Positions 1 to 9,399 of a DNA stretch of 64,000 nt are shown one piece after another (the stretch's first letter is position 1; each line of letters starts with the position of its first letter). The stretch comes from Candidatus Sulfotelmatobacter sp. GTDB taxonomy: Bacteria > Acidobacteriota > Terriglobia > Terriglobales > Acidobacteriaceae. The position numbers were made by a program, and so were the translations under genes. Where the stretch lies: assembly GCA_036500765.1 (NCBI GenBank), contig DASYBM010000004.1, positions 1 through 64,000 of the forward strand, written 5' to 3'. The notes under the pieces were generated by a model that was not told the DNA's origin, did no database searches, and was given only the letters and a program-made list of their open reading frames with translations.

Positions 1-570
1 GCTGACCGAGGGCGCCTGATACAGACCGCTGCTGGAAATCGTACCCCTTGAGGCCGACCAGGTCACGGCAACGTTGGAGCTGTTCGCCACCGCGGCGGTA
101 AACTGTAGCGTTCCTGACGATGAAACCGACGTGACGGCGGGGCTGACAGTCACATTAATAGATCCGACAGTATTGACGGTAATCTGAAACGATTGCGACC
201 CCTCGGAGTTCTTAGAATCCGCGACTCCGACGGCGAAGTTATAGACTCCGCTCTTGCCGGGAGTTCCAGAGATCGTTCCCCCATTTGGGCTCAGAGTGAG
301 GCCCGTGGGAAGCGACCCTGACGTGAGTCTGAAAGCGTAAGGCGCAGTTCCGCCGATCACGCTGATGGTTCCGTTGTACGGTAGGCCCATGGTGGCAGAA
401 GAAAGCCGGCCGGAGAGGTGCGGAGTCGTGGTGTCTCCCGAGCCGGCGGCGGAAACTCCGGCACAGCCGGTCAACCATGTAACGCACAGTAGAAGGGCGG
501 CCAGGCCAACGAATGAAAGAACGTTGGAGTAGCGCTGATTCCGAACTGGGGGACGTGCGTCGGACCTCAT
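1..570 (-). CDS. Ig-like domain lipoprotein, C-terminal part outside window
   Basis: The reading frame is open from an ATG at 570 to the window edge, giving 190 residues of an incomplete protein. The start is preceded by GAGGTAAG at good spacing. The N-terminus is a lipoprotein signal: a hydrophobic run followed by LTGC with the lipidated cysteine near residue 36, so it should be anchored to a membrane. Residues of about 57-115 resemble the putative-Ig (He_PIG) family, with the typical GGTAPYAF, LPTGLTL and ISGTP patterns. A second bacterial Ig-like (Big_2-type) domain follows, with VTWSAS and GTISSSGLYQAP. Such proteins are usually structural or adhesive surface proteins; any catalytic part would lie beyond the window. 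The exact function is unknown. Confidence 0.8.
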   Translation of the reverse strand, partial: MRSDARPPVRNQRYSNVLSFVGLAALLLCVTWLTGCAGVSAAGSGDTTTPHLSGRLSSATMGLPYNGTISVIGGTAPYAFRLTSGSLPTGLTLSPNGGTISGTPGKSGVYNFAVGVADSKNSEGSQSFQITVNTVGSINVTVSPAVTSVSSSGTLQFTAAVANSSNVAVTWSASRGTISSSGLYQAPSVS

Positions 571-854
571 TGTTGTCTTACCTCGAATGGGGGTTCAAGT
601 GGACGCTGCAAATGCACAACGTCCTGAGGTAGACAGTAGACAGGCCGGGCTGCTGCGGACAGATACCCGACGGCCAATTGGCGGCCGGGTAAAAGTACAT
701 GCATGCGCCGAAACCCAGAGGCTAATTGCGTGCAGAGGGTAACATGACTGGTCTAATGTGGTTGGTAACGTGCCGGTAACCGGGACGCGAAGTGGGTAAG
801 CGGAGAAATTTGCGGCGGAGAAAGGCTCAGCGGAGCTGGGCTAACGCAGAAAAG

Positions 855-1742
855 TCAGCGGCGCACAACGCGCACCGGCAACTCCGTGCGAGAAGCGATG
901 GCGGCTGAGGGGGCTTCTTTTCTGGAGGCGACGACGGGATCCAGCTTCGCGGCCGGGTCGGTCTTGTCCGCCGATCCATGACTCGCCGATCCATGATTCG
1001 CCGACCCATGATTCGCCGATCCATGATTGTGCGATGCGTGATTCGCGGATGCATGATCCGCGGATGCATGATTGCCGAGGGCATAAAGAACAACTTCAAC
1101 CCGGCTGGAAACTCCCAGCTTGTCGAAGATGCGGAACAGGTAATTCTTGACAGTGTGTTCCCTGAGATTCAGGCGCTGTGCGATTTCGCGGTTGCTGAGT
1201 CCCTCCGCCACGCAGCGCACGACATCGATTTCCCGCGCCGACAGAAGCGCATCCCCGCTGGCGCTGAGGAATTTCATGGGAACGGGTTCTGACATCGCTT
1301 CCAGGAGGTATTGCAGTTCAGTGCTGTTGGCCCAGATCTGGCCCTCGTGGACACAGCGAATGGACTTGGCCAGCAACTTGAGCGACTCGGTGCGGCAGAA
1401 AACGCCGCGCGCTCCGGCGCGGAAAGCTTCGATCACGGGCGTACGCTCGGAAGAGTCCAAGAGCATAATGACCCGGGTGCCGGGCGAAACGTTGCAAACC
1501 TCCCGGCTCAGTGTAAAGCCGCCGCGCGCGTCCATTCCCTGGCGCGCGCTGATCAGCGCAATATGGGAGCGCTCGCGCTTGAGCACGGAGAGGATTTCGG
1601 CATCTTTCGACACCGGGCTGGCCACATTGAACTGCCCGTCGCGGCCCAGCGTCTCCACCAGCAACTGGGTGTTCATGGACGTGTTATCGGCGGCGAGGAC
1701 GCGAATCCGATCTTGTTGAGGAAAGCTGGTCAATTGCGCCAT
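855..1742 (-). CDS. NarL/FixJ (LuxR)-type regulator with degenerate receiver and His-rich repeat tail
   Basis: I chose the ATG at 1742 (295 residues), where the receiver fold begins soon after; an in-frame start at 1850 would add 36 residues without domain character. Residues 12-130 have a response-regulator layout, but the usual phospho-acceptor aspartate is a serine (IALISA, about residue 65) and the conserved lysine is missing (VFCRTES). It is therefore probably not controlled by phosphorylation. Residues 165-222 are a clear LuxR-type helix-turn-helix (LSAREIDVV, GLSNREIAQRL, HTVKNYLFRIFDKLGV). Residues 224-258 are seven pentapeptide repeats of NHxSA type, rich in histidine, followed by a basic end. 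No sensor kinase is adjacent. It is likely a DNA-binding transcription regulator; its targets are unknown. Confidence 0.85.
   Translation of the reverse strand: MAQLTSFPQQDRIRVLAADNTSMNTQLLVETLGRDGQFNVASPVSKDAEILSVLKRERSHIALISARQGMDARGGFTLSREVCNVSPGTRVIMLLDSSERTPVIEAFRAGARGVFCRTESLKLLAKSIRCVHEGQIWANSTELQYLLEAMSEPVPMKFLSASGDALLSAREIDVVRCVAEGLSNREIAQRLNLREHTVKNYLFRIFDKLGVSSRVEVVLYALGNHASADHASANHASHNHGSANHGSANHGSASHGSADKTDPAAKLDPVVASRKEAPSAAIASRTELPVRVVRR
969..1073 (-). repeat. 15-bp tandem repeat coding (NHxSA)7
   Basis: About seven copies of a 15-base unit (consensus on the plus strand GATCCATGATTCGCC) lie inside the regulator gene. Because 15 is a multiple of three, each unit adds one pentapeptide: NHASA, DHASA, NHASH, NHGSA three times, then SHGSA. 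Copies are imperfect at third positions, so it is not a very recent expansion, but it is the kind of array that can change copy number by slippage. Confidence 0.9.
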
Positions 1743-2221
1743 GATGGGAGAGCCTGGAGTAAGAAAACGTTTAGGAGTCCTTCGTTCGTCAGTATCACGA
1801 TTGCGGTAAACAACGGTTTTAGCAAGATGTTGAGGGGGACTGGATAGCAAACCTAAGTCATCAGCCGTTAGTCTCTGATCCGACTTAATTCGTCCCTTTT
1901 CCGAGACGAAGCGTCTAGAGAGAAGGTATTAGGGCGCTGGCACCCGGTAAATGGCACTTTAGGGCTATTGTTCAAAGGGTTATCCCCGCCCCGTATATTA
2001 GCAGTTGGTGCATTTCGGGGCCACGGGAAAGACGAACGTATGCAAAATTCTTCACGGAGTCGATCCTCTCATTGACACTTTTTTTGCCCTGTACTACCGT
2101 ACGGTGAGTTGACGTGTAGATTGAGCTGGAAACTCTACCCCCCTACAACTCCCTCGTAGTATCGCTGCTAAAAAGCAGCTCAAACGGAATAGCACCTCGG
2201 CGAACACAGGTTGGATATCCC
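1743..2221. promoter_or_regulatory. divergent intergenic region between regulator and di-heme oxidoreductase
   Basis: This gap separates the regulator (leftward) from the oxidoreductases (rightward), so it should hold promoters for both. A TTGACA box is seen at 2072-2077, but the -10 at 17-base spacing (TACCGT, 2095-2100) is poor. ATGCAAAATTCTTCAC at 2040 resembles the upstream element described elsewhere in the window, but here it sits about 16 bases away from the -35. A small GCTGCT/AGCAGC hairpin lies near 2165-2180. No gene is seen. Confidence 0.4.
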
Positions 2222-3685
2222 ATGCCCAGATTCGATGATTCTTCTAGCCAAGACCACTCGGGAATGAAACCCCGGCGACATGTTCCTTATTATCTCGCGC
2301 TGGCCGCTTTGCTGGCTGCGTCTGCGGCCGTGCTATTGTCGCGGCCGGCAGTGGTGCACGGTTCAGCGCTGGCCACAGACCCCGGTCCGCGCCCGCTGCC
2401 CGCCGACGCCGGCAACTTCTACTCGAATCTGACGGCGAATCAGAACGCGATCACCACGCGGCTGACCCAGATTTTTACTGAGGTCAACTTTGTCGCGGGT
2501 GGACCGCTGGTCAAGACGGTAGGCCTGGGGCCACGCTTCAATTCCAATTCCTGCAATAGCTGCCACGCGTATCCGGCAGTGGGCGGTTCGAGTCCGCCGA
2601 ACAATCCGCTGTTCAACATCTACCAGTTGCAGGGCGCGACCAATACCATGCCTTATTTCATTACGCCTACGGGGCCGGTGATTGTCGCGCGCTTCCCATA
2701 CAAGTCAGACCTGGTGAGCCCGGACGGCGGCGTGCACCAGATGTTTACGATCTCCAATCGTACCGATGCGCCGGGATGCACGACAGAAGTCCAGCCGAAT
2801 TTCACGCAGGCGCAGCAGCAGAACAACATCATTTTCCGGCAGGTCACTCCAACGTTTGGAACTGGACTCATGGAACTGATCCAGGAAAGCGACATCCTGG
2901 CCAACATGAATTCCAATCTGACCCTGAAGCAGTCGCTGGGCATCTCTGGCCATCCGAACTACAGCGACGATGACGGCACGATCACGCGCTTCGGCTGGAA
3001 GGCGCAGAACAAGTCGCTGCTTTACTTCTCGGGTGAAGCCTACACCGTGGAAGAAGGCGTGAGCGACGAAGCCTTCCCCAGCGAAAACGACGAGTCGATT
3101 CCGAGCTGCCTGCCGCCGTTCCCGGTGCCTCCGGGAACCAACAAGACCAAGGGTGTTCCCGACGATCGCAACGATACCGGCGAAGCTCCGAAGATTCCGG
3201 TAAATTTCCCGAGCGATCTGGAGCGCTTCTCGCTGTTCATGCGCTTCCTGGCGCCGCCAACCCCGGTGCCGCCGACCCAGTCGACTGCCAACGGCCTGGT
3301 GCAATTCAACACTATCGGCTGCAATATGTGCCATACCAACTCATTCACCACGCCGAAGGCTTCCATCGCAGCATTGAGCCAGGTGCAGGCGAATCTGTTT
3401 TCCGATCTGCTGGTTCACGATATGGGACCTGCCAACGCGGATAACGTCTCTCAAGGCAACGCCACGGGGGATCAATTCCGTACCGCTCCGCTGTGGGGTA
3501 TCGGTCAGCGAATCAGCTTCATGCACGACGGCCACACCAAAGACATCGTGCAGGCGGTTGAGGATCACTACAGTTTGGGGAATGGAACATATCCCAATTC
3601 GGAAGCGAATCAGGTAATCAACAATTTCAACGCGCTGTCGCCGACAAATCAGCAGGATCTGATTAACTTCCTGCGGTCGTTGTAA
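2222..3685 (+). CDS. DHOR-family di-heme oxidoreductase (thiol oxidoreductase-like), copy 1
   Basis: This 487-residue protein has an N-terminal membrane/signal segment (residues 22-48). It carries two c-type heme motifs, CNSCH at 111-115 and CNMCH at 367-371. It matches the DHOR family of di-heme proteins (distant relatives of MauG and cytochrome c peroxidases) by the GLGPRFN..CHAYPAVGGSSPP block, the RFGWKAQ block and the RTAPLWGIG..HDG block near the C-terminus. It should work outside the cytoplasmic membrane, in electron transfer or peroxide/thiol redox chemistry; the substrate is not known. A close paralogue follows 62 bases downstream in the same direction, so the two are probably co-transcribed. 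No cytochrome c maturation genes are in the window. An ATG at codon 15 is an alternative start. Confidence 0.85.
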   Translation: MPRFDDSSSQDHSGMKPRRHVPYYLALAALLAASAAVLLSRPAVVHGSALATDPGPRPLPADAGNFYSNLTANQNAITTRLTQIFTEVNFVAGGPLVKTVGLGPRFNSNSCNSCHAYPAVGGSSPPNNPLFNIYQLQGATNTMPYFITPTGPVIVARFPYKSDLVSPDGGVHQMFTISNRTDAPGCTTEVQPNFTQAQQQNNIIFRQVTPTFGTGLMELIQESDILANMNSNLTLKQSLGISGHPNYSDDDGTITRFGWKAQNKSLLYFSGEAYTVEEGVSDEAFPSENDESIPSCLPPFPVPPGTNKTKGVPDDRNDTGEAPKIPVNFPSDLERFSLFMRFLAPPTPVPPTQSTANGLVQFNTIGCNMCHTNSFTTPKASIAALSQVQANLFSDLLVHDMGPANADNVSQGNATGDQFRTAPLWGIGQRISFMHDGHTKDIVQAVEDHYSLGNGTYPNSEANQVINNFNALSPTNQQDLINFLRSL

Positions 3686-3747
3686 GCGTTCGGGGCACGA
3701 TCAAGACGAAGTTACGGAGACGAAGGGCCAAAGCGAAGGGGAAGAAT

Positions 3748-5208
3748 ATGTCGGGAGAAACGAACAATATGCACGCTCAATCGAACAAATCGAAGATGCT
3801 GCGCGTGGCGCTGCCGGCGGTGCTGTTGCTGGCGGTATGCACGGCAGCGGCGGCTTACTTCCCAAGGAGTTCCAAGGCGACCAAGCCGAGCTCTGCCCCT
3901 TCATCTCGGACCAACGTCGCTCCGCCTCCGAGTGTCGCCGCGACCGATCCCGGACCGCGGCCGCTGCCCGCCGATGCCGGCAGTTTCCTTTCGACGCTGA
4001 GCGCGAATGAGCAGCAGATCGAGCCCAGCATCACCACCGAGTTCAACCGCACGCATGACGTGATCGTTACTTCTCCGACGGACGGCGGCCTGGGGCCGCG
4101 ATTCAATGAGAATTCCTGCGCCAGTTGCCACGCCTATCCGGCAGTCGGTGGATCGAGCCCGCCGACGAATCCGCTGTTCAATATCTACACTTCCAACGGT
4201 GCGCAGAACACCATGCCGTCGTTCGAAAGCTCGAGCGGGCCGATCCTCGAGGCGCGCTTCATCAACCAGCCGGGCACGACCACTCCGGACGGCACCGTGC
4301 ACCAACTGTTCACAATTACGGGCCGCACCGATGCCGCCGGTTGCAACATTCAGCAACCTGATTTCGTGACCGCGCAATCAACCGGTAATCTGGTGCTCCG
4401 GCAAGTGCCTCCGACCTATGGAGACGGACTGATTGAGGTAATCCGCAACATCGATATCGTTAACAACATGAATGCCAACCTGACGAAGAAAGCCTCGCTG
4501 GGAATTACCGGGCATCCGAATTACAGCGGCAACGATGGCAGCATTCAGCGTTTTGGGTGGAAGGCGCAGGTACGGTCTACGCTGCTGATGGCGGCGAACC
4601 AGATGAATGTGGAAATGGGCGTCACCAACGAGACGTTCCCCAACGAAATCGATCAGACTCCGGGCTGCGTTCTCAATCCCGTACCGGAAACCGTTACCAA
4701 CTTCACGCCCGGCATCCTGACCGAAATGTTCCCTGCCGACGCGGAGCGCACGGAATATTTCATCCAGTGGCTGACTCCGCCGACGCCCGCTAAGGCCACC
4801 ACCTCCACCAATAACGGGAAAGTGCAGTTCACCAACGCGGGCTGCGTCTACTGCCACACCACTTCGTTTACGACGCCCGCGACCTCGCGTCCGGCGCTCG
4901 GAGACATCAAGATCAATCTATATTCCGATCTTATCGTGCACCACATGGGCCCGGGTTTAGCCGATGGACTTCCGCAAGGGCAGGCTGGTCCGGATGAATT
5001 CAGGACCGCGCCGCTGTGGGGGATTGGACAGCGCCTGTGGTTTCTGCACGATGGCCGCACCAGCAACATCGTGACGGCGATTGAAGATCACTATAGCCTG
5101 GGCAACGGCTCGTATCCGGCGTCGGAAGCGAACCAGAGCATCACCAACTTCAACAACCTGAGCCCGAAGAACCAGCAGGATCTGGTGAACTTCCTGCGGT
5201 CGCTGTAA
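3748..5208 (+). CDS. DHOR-family di-heme oxidoreductase, copy 2
   Basis: This 486-residue paralogue of the preceding gene starts at an ATG with AGGGGAAG a few bases upstream. A signal/anchor segment spans about residues 18-38, followed by a Ser/Pro/Thr-rich linker. Heme motifs are CASCH at 124-128 and CVYCH at 366-370. The CHAYPAVGGSSPP, GHPNYS, RFGWKAQ and RTAPLWGIGQR blocks and the final NFLRSL are shared with copy 1, showing a tandem duplication. The linker and the segment between the two hemes differ most. Role as for copy 1: an exported di-heme redox enzyme of unknown substrate. The two copies could form a heterodimer or serve different partners; that is inference. Confidence 0.85.
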   Translation: MSGETNNMHAQSNKSKMLRVALPAVLLLAVCTAAAAYFPRSSKATKPSSAPSSRTNVAPPPSVAATDPGPRPLPADAGSFLSTLSANEQQIEPSITTEFNRTHDVIVTSPTDGGLGPRFNENSCASCHAYPAVGGSSPPTNPLFNIYTSNGAQNTMPSFESSSGPILEARFINQPGTTTPDGTVHQLFTITGRTDAAGCNIQQPDFVTAQSTGNLVLRQVPPTYGDGLIEVIRNIDIVNNMNANLTKKASLGITGHPNYSGNDGSIQRFGWKAQVRSTLLMAANQMNVEMGVTNETFPNEIDQTPGCVLNPVPETVTNFTPGILTEMFPADAERTEYFIQWLTPPTPAKATTSTNNGKVQFTNAGCVYCHTTSFTTPATSRPALGDIKINLYSDLIVHHMGPGLADGLPQGQAGPDEFRTAPLWGIGQRLWFLHDGRTSNIVTAIEDHYSLGNGSYPASEANQSITNFNNLSPKNQQDLVNFLRSL

Positions 5209-5392
5209 GGGAGATCCCGTCGGGCGAGGAGAATGTGGGAGCAGAGGTCAGTCGTTGCCCGGCAGAAGAAGGTCCTTCGTCCGTAATAACAAACAGTAAA
5301 CAGGTGGTTAGGACGCGGCATGCCGGTTCCGTTTTCAGCGCCCGCTTTTTGGTGTTTTGCCGTAGTTAACGAGGCCTGAGGGGTTCTTGGAA

Positions 5393-6817
5393 ATGAAGAC
5401 TTCGAAGTCTCGGCCCAATCCTGGCCTCGCACTTGTTTGTGCGACGATCATCCTCGCCCTCGCTGTGTGCGCTCAAGCCCAAACGGTTACCAACCTCGCC
5501 GACTTCAATGGCAATGACGGGTACTTCCCGCAAGGGGCGGTGGTCCAAGCAACTGACGGAAACTTCTATGGCGTGACTGAAAATGGCGGCGTGAACAGGT
5601 CTGGCAATGTCTTCAAATTAACGCCCGCAGGTAAGCTTAGCTCTTTTTATGATTTTTGCTCCACGCCAAACTGCGCCGATGGAGCAGATCCACGCTCAGG
5701 ACCCATTGTCGGAAGCGACGGAAACTTCTACGGAGTCGTGTATGGTGGCGGCAACGCTGGCCAGGGTACCTTCTACAAGATGACGATGCGCGGCAAGCTT
5801 ACGACTCTTTACACCTTCTGTACCACTTCGTCATGCCTTGACGGTTCGAGTCCCGGCGGCATCATCCAAGCTAGCGACGGGAATTTCTACGGCACGACAG
5901 CATACGGGGGAAATTTCAATGGCGGCACGATCTTCGAAATCAGTTCAGCCGGCAAGTTCAAGTTGCTGTACACGTTTTGTGCCCAGGCGAATTGTGCAGA
6001 CGGCAAATTTCCATATTTCCCGCCCATCCAGGCCAGCAACGGAAGCCTGTATGGCGCTACAACCTACGGGGGAACTAGCGGATACGGTGTCGTGTACGAG
6101 ATAACCCCAGCCGGGAAATACAAAGTAATCCACAGCTTTTGTTATGCCTGCATCGAGGGCTGGGTGCCGACCACGATTGTGCAGGATGCCAACGGGAATT
6201 TTTTCGGCACAACCTCCAATGGCGGCGATTTCAACTACGGGACCGTATTCGAGATCACATCGAGCAATCAATACGTCGTCTTGCACAGCTTCAACAATAC
6301 GGACGGAGCTTGGCCTGTGGCGGGATTGACGGTGGCCAGCGATGGCAATCTGTATGGGATGACATGGGGAGGAGGAGCAACGGGAAATGGCGCAATCTTC
6401 CAGATCACTCCCGCAGGAGTTTTCACATCAATCTACAGCTTTTGCGACCTCAGTTGCGGCACTGGTACCGTTCCGGACGGGTGGTTGTTTCAAGCCACCA
6501 ACGGCACCATCTACGGAACCACGACTGGTGGGGAAAACCTTGTACCCGGTAACGTTTTCAGCCTGTCGAACAACCTCAGCCCCATGGTGAAAACCGTACC
6601 GGTGGCGGGCAGAGTTGGGGAACGCGTCATCATCCTCGGCAGCGGACTGACGGGATCAAGCAACGTCACGTTCAACGGTACGCCAGCCGCGTTTAGAGTC
6701 GCCTCCGATACCGAGATCACCACAACGGTTCCCACGGGCGCAACCAGCGGTGCAGTTTCGGTCGTTACAGCCGCTGGTACGCTCAACAGCAACCCTGCAT
6801 TTCAAATCACGAAATAG
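5393..6817 (+). CDS. GloVer (TIGR03803-type) tandem-repeat secreted protein with C-terminal IPT/TIG domain
   Basis: The ATG at 5393 has GAGGGG nine bases upstream; an in-frame TTG at 5387 is less likely. The protein (474 residues) begins with a Sec signal (LVCATIILALAVCAQAQ). About nine repeats of roughly 40 residues follow, each with a core such as ASDGNFYGTT, YGG and KLxxLYxFC. This is the Gloeobacter/Verrucomicrobia repeat family, expected to form a beta-propeller-like fold. The last ~80 residues (GRVGERVIILGSGLTG...VTFNGTPA) are an IPT/TIG immunoglobulin-like domain. Many paired cysteines in the repeats suggest disulfides outside the cell. The function is unknown; it stands alone, 184 bases after the oxidoreductase pair. 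Confidence 0.8.
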   Translation: MKTSKSRPNPGLALVCATIILALAVCAQAQTVTNLADFNGNDGYFPQGAVVQATDGNFYGVTENGGVNRSGNVFKLTPAGKLSSFYDFCSTPNCADGADPRSGPIVGSDGNFYGVVYGGGNAGQGTFYKMTMRGKLTTLYTFCTTSSCLDGSSPGGIIQASDGNFYGTTAYGGNFNGGTIFEISSAGKFKLLYTFCAQANCADGKFPYFPPIQASNGSLYGATTYGGTSGYGVVYEITPAGKYKVIHSFCYACIEGWVPTTIVQDANGNFFGTTSNGGDFNYGTVFEITSSNQYVVLHSFNNTDGAWPVAGLTVASDGNLYGMTWGGGATGNGAIFQITPAGVFTSIYSFCDLSCGTGTVPDGWLFQATNGTIYGTTTGGENLVPGNVFSLSNNLSPMVKTVPVAGRVGERVIILGSGLTGSSNVTFNGTPAAFRVASDTEITTTVPTGATSGAVSVVTAAGTLNSNPAFQITK

Positions 6818-6836
6818 GCTGCTCACCCATGTTAAG

Positions 6837-9239
6837 TTACTGCGTTGCTCGAAGCCGCGCCTCGGCCGCTTTAGTAGTTCTCCCCTGCGCCTCGTATAAA
6901 TCGGCTAAGCCCAGCCAGAGCTTGGCATCACCGGGCGCCAGCTTCACCGCCTCTTCCTGAAAGCTGACCGCCCGCGGCAAATCTCCCAATTGATACCAGG
7001 CCTTGGCGCGGCCAGTGGCGATCAGCGAATTGAAGCTGGCGCCGAGCGCTTCGCCTTCGCCGCCAAATGGACTCGTGCCTACGGCTTTGTCAAAGGCCGC
7101 CAGCGCTGGTTCCGGCTGATGCAGTTGCAAATCGGCCTGGCCCAGCATCATCCACATTTCGTGTGGACGCGAAGACGACTCGGCAGACTGCCGGAAAACT
7201 TCTGCCGCTTCGGCATAGCGTTTTTGGGTCATATAAAAAATGCCGAGATCGAACCAGGTCTCGTCGTTCGGTTCCAGACGGAGGCTGGTGAGAAATTCAT
7301 TTTCGGCCTCAGCGGGGCGGCCGCTCTGTTGCAGCACCAGCGCGCGTAGAAAATGCAGGTTGGCATTGTTACTGAAAATCGATTGCGCGCGATCAAGGTA
7401 AGAGAGAGCTTCCGGGTAGCGTTCCAGGCTGTAGAGAACTCCGCCGGCGTTGGCCAGGAAGTTGAATAGTTCCGCCCTCGCTCTGGCGGATTGCCGCGCG
7501 TCGAGGCCCGCGGGCACGCTCAATGAAATCTTGTCGCAATCGATCTGCAAGCGATCGATCAGCGCGGAAGTCTGGGGAGTGTGCCTCATAAAGATGGCGG
7601 AGACTTCATCGAGATAAACCGGACGCCAGGACTGGCTTCGGCAAAAAGCGTGGAGTTGCGGAAACAAGGTCATGCCTTCATAACGCCCCAGCGGAACAAT
7701 GATCGTATTGATATCGCGGGCCTCGGCCTCCTGTTGCCAGGCTGGTGAATCGGGAGGCGCCACACTCAATTCGTACGCGCGAAAGAAAAGCTGGGGACCG
7801 AAAGGGAGCGCGCGGCCGTCAATGTAATCCGGATAGTCAGGTGAACGCCACGTGAGGTAGCCGCCCAGACTGTAGGTATTGAACACTTTGCCGGGCAATC
7901 TTTCGTGGAGTAGAAATTGTGTCGCGCGTTGGGGGAACCACCATGAGAGCCCGGTCCCGAACAGCGACAGCTGCGACGATCGCAGGTAGTAACCATTGGA
8001 AATCAGATCCCTGGAGCGAACGGCGGCGAGAACGGTCACCACGATCGTCACCAGGAGGATTGCTAGGGTCGCGACCTTCATCGACCCAGCTGCATTCGCA
8101 GGCTCTTTCTTTGTCTTCTCGTTTCTAGCATCATCGTTGCTGAATTCATCGAGCATGGCGCCGCCAACTACCACAACAATGCAAGCAAACAGAGCTTGTA
8201 ACCGTACGTGGCGAATCGTGAAATATGCGGATGCTACCAATAACAGAGCCGTTCCCCAGCGGTGCCGCCAGATGGCGGCACAGGTGCTCAGCAGAACGAC
8301 AAAGATCAGCCACCAGAAACAACTCTGCGGATCGCGCCAATCGAGCGCCTGATGCAGGCTCGCCCAGGAGGGTTGAATGTTTCCCCATTCGACGATCCAT
8401 GTAGAGTGAAAGCGCTGTGCGCTCTCTTGCCGAATCAAAGCCTGATAAATTGAAGCTCCCCAGGGATTCACGAACGTTGCCAAAGCGGTAAGAGCCAGCC
8501 ACGGGCATGCGCGCCGCAATCGGGATAGTGCGTCGTGGCGCTTTGCAGCGGATAGCATTTCCAGAGTTTCCAGCGCGACATAGGCCCCGCAAATCGCGAG
8601 GCCGGCGACAAAACCAAGATGCAGGTTTACCCAGGCAACCATCAGAATCGGAAGCAGCCACAGTCGAGAATGGCTTGCCGGGGATCCGCCAGTATGCGAT
8701 TGGCCGGTGCGATAGTGCCGCCACAAAAGACTGAGGAATGCGGCGAATAAAATCGTGGTGAACATCTCAGCACGAGGCTGAGTCCGGTTCGCGATCAGGG
8801 GCGCCGCCAACACGGCGAGAGCGCAAGTGATGATACTGTCGCGGCGCAACAGGAGCGCAATCGTGCCCGCACAGGCGAGCGCACCCATCCACGAAAGAAG
8901 AGCGTATCCTCCACCGAGAAAGGCGAGGTAGAAGGCAATGCCCGACAGAACTGGATAAATCCACGGTTGGCCGGCGGCGGTGTAGGAGAAGACATCCGTA
9001 GAAAAAATTCGGTGATGCTGCACAATCCAGCGGCCGGTGGCCAGTTGCCAGCCGAGATCGAAATCTTGCAGCGTGTGTAACCCTGCCAGTAGCGCATAGA
9101 GCAGGGCGGCAATTGCCACGATCAGACTGGAAAGTTGCGCAGTGGTGTAGCGGAAATGCGGGCCGGATCGGGCGCTGGTCTCAGAGGAACGTGCGGCCAT
9201 CGGCAGGGAAGTCATCCCGGGAAAAATCATTTGCGCCAT
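6837..9239 (-). CDS. polytopic membrane protein (GT-C-like) with C-terminal TPR domain
   Basis: This 800-residue protein has two halves. Residues 35-400 hold about ten hydrophobic segments. The first periplasmic loop reads LQDFDLGWQLATGRWI with FSYTAAGQPW, which resembles the acidic-residue loop of GT-C-fold membrane glycosyltransferase-like proteins. Residues of about 590-800 contain four to five TPRs (for example AKLWLGLADLYEAQGRTTKA), probably on the outer face. This layout is common in Acidobacteriota and may take part in lipid-linked sugar transfer or envelope assembly, but no acceptor or donor can be named. It converges on the GloVer gene with only 19 bases between stops. The start lacks a strong ribosome binding site; ATGs at codons 4, 9 and 14 are alternatives. 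Confidence 0.65.
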   Translation of the reverse strand: MAQMIFPGMTSLPMAARSSETSARSGPHFRYTTAQLSSLIVAIAALLYALLAGLHTLQDFDLGWQLATGRWIVQHHRIFSTDVFSYTAAGQPWIYPVLSGIAFYLAFLGGGYALLSWMGALACAGTIALLLRRDSIITCALAVLAAPLIANRTQPRAEMFTTILFAAFLSLLWRHYRTGQSHTGGSPASHSRLWLLPILMVAWVNLHLGFVAGLAICGAYVALETLEMLSAAKRHDALSRLRRACPWLALTALATFVNPWGASIYQALIRQESAQRFHSTWIVEWGNIQPSWASLHQALDWRDPQSCFWWLIFVVLLSTCAAIWRHRWGTALLLVASAYFTIRHVRLQALFACIVVVVGGAMLDEFSNDDARNEKTKKEPANAAGSMKVATLAILLVTIVVTVLAAVRSRDLISNGYYLRSSQLSLFGTGLSWWFPQRATQFLLHERLPGKVFNTYSLGGYLTWRSPDYPDYIDGRALPFGPQLFFRAYELSVAPPDSPAWQQEAEARDINTIIVPLGRYEGMTLFPQLHAFCRSQSWRPVYLDEVSAIFMRHTPQTSALIDRLQIDCDKISLSVPAGLDARQSARARAELFNFLANAGGVLYSLERYPEALSYLDRAQSIFSNNANLHFLRALVLQQSGRPAEAENEFLTSLRLEPNDETWFDLGIFYMTQKRYAEAAEVFRQSAESSSRPHEMWMMLGQADLQLHQPEPALAAFDKAVGTSPFGGEGEALGASFNSLIATGRAKAWYQLGDLPRAVSFQEEAVKLAPGDAKLWLGLADLYEAQGRTTKAAEARLRATQ

Positions 9240-9399
9240 CGCGCGCTAAGCTTCTATTTACATCGCTCAAGTTTGTCGCGAGACTCCAGAATCATACATT
9301 ACAGATCAAGTGTGGACCGGGATGCGACTTCACTGGGGGATGGAACTGCAAAAAAATAAGGGGGCAGCTGGCGCTGCCCTCTAAAAAAATTGTGCGAAT

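Noticed and set aside
969-1073. CRISPR-like tandem repeats
   Set aside because: Units are 15 bases, contiguous, without spacers and in frame within a coding region.
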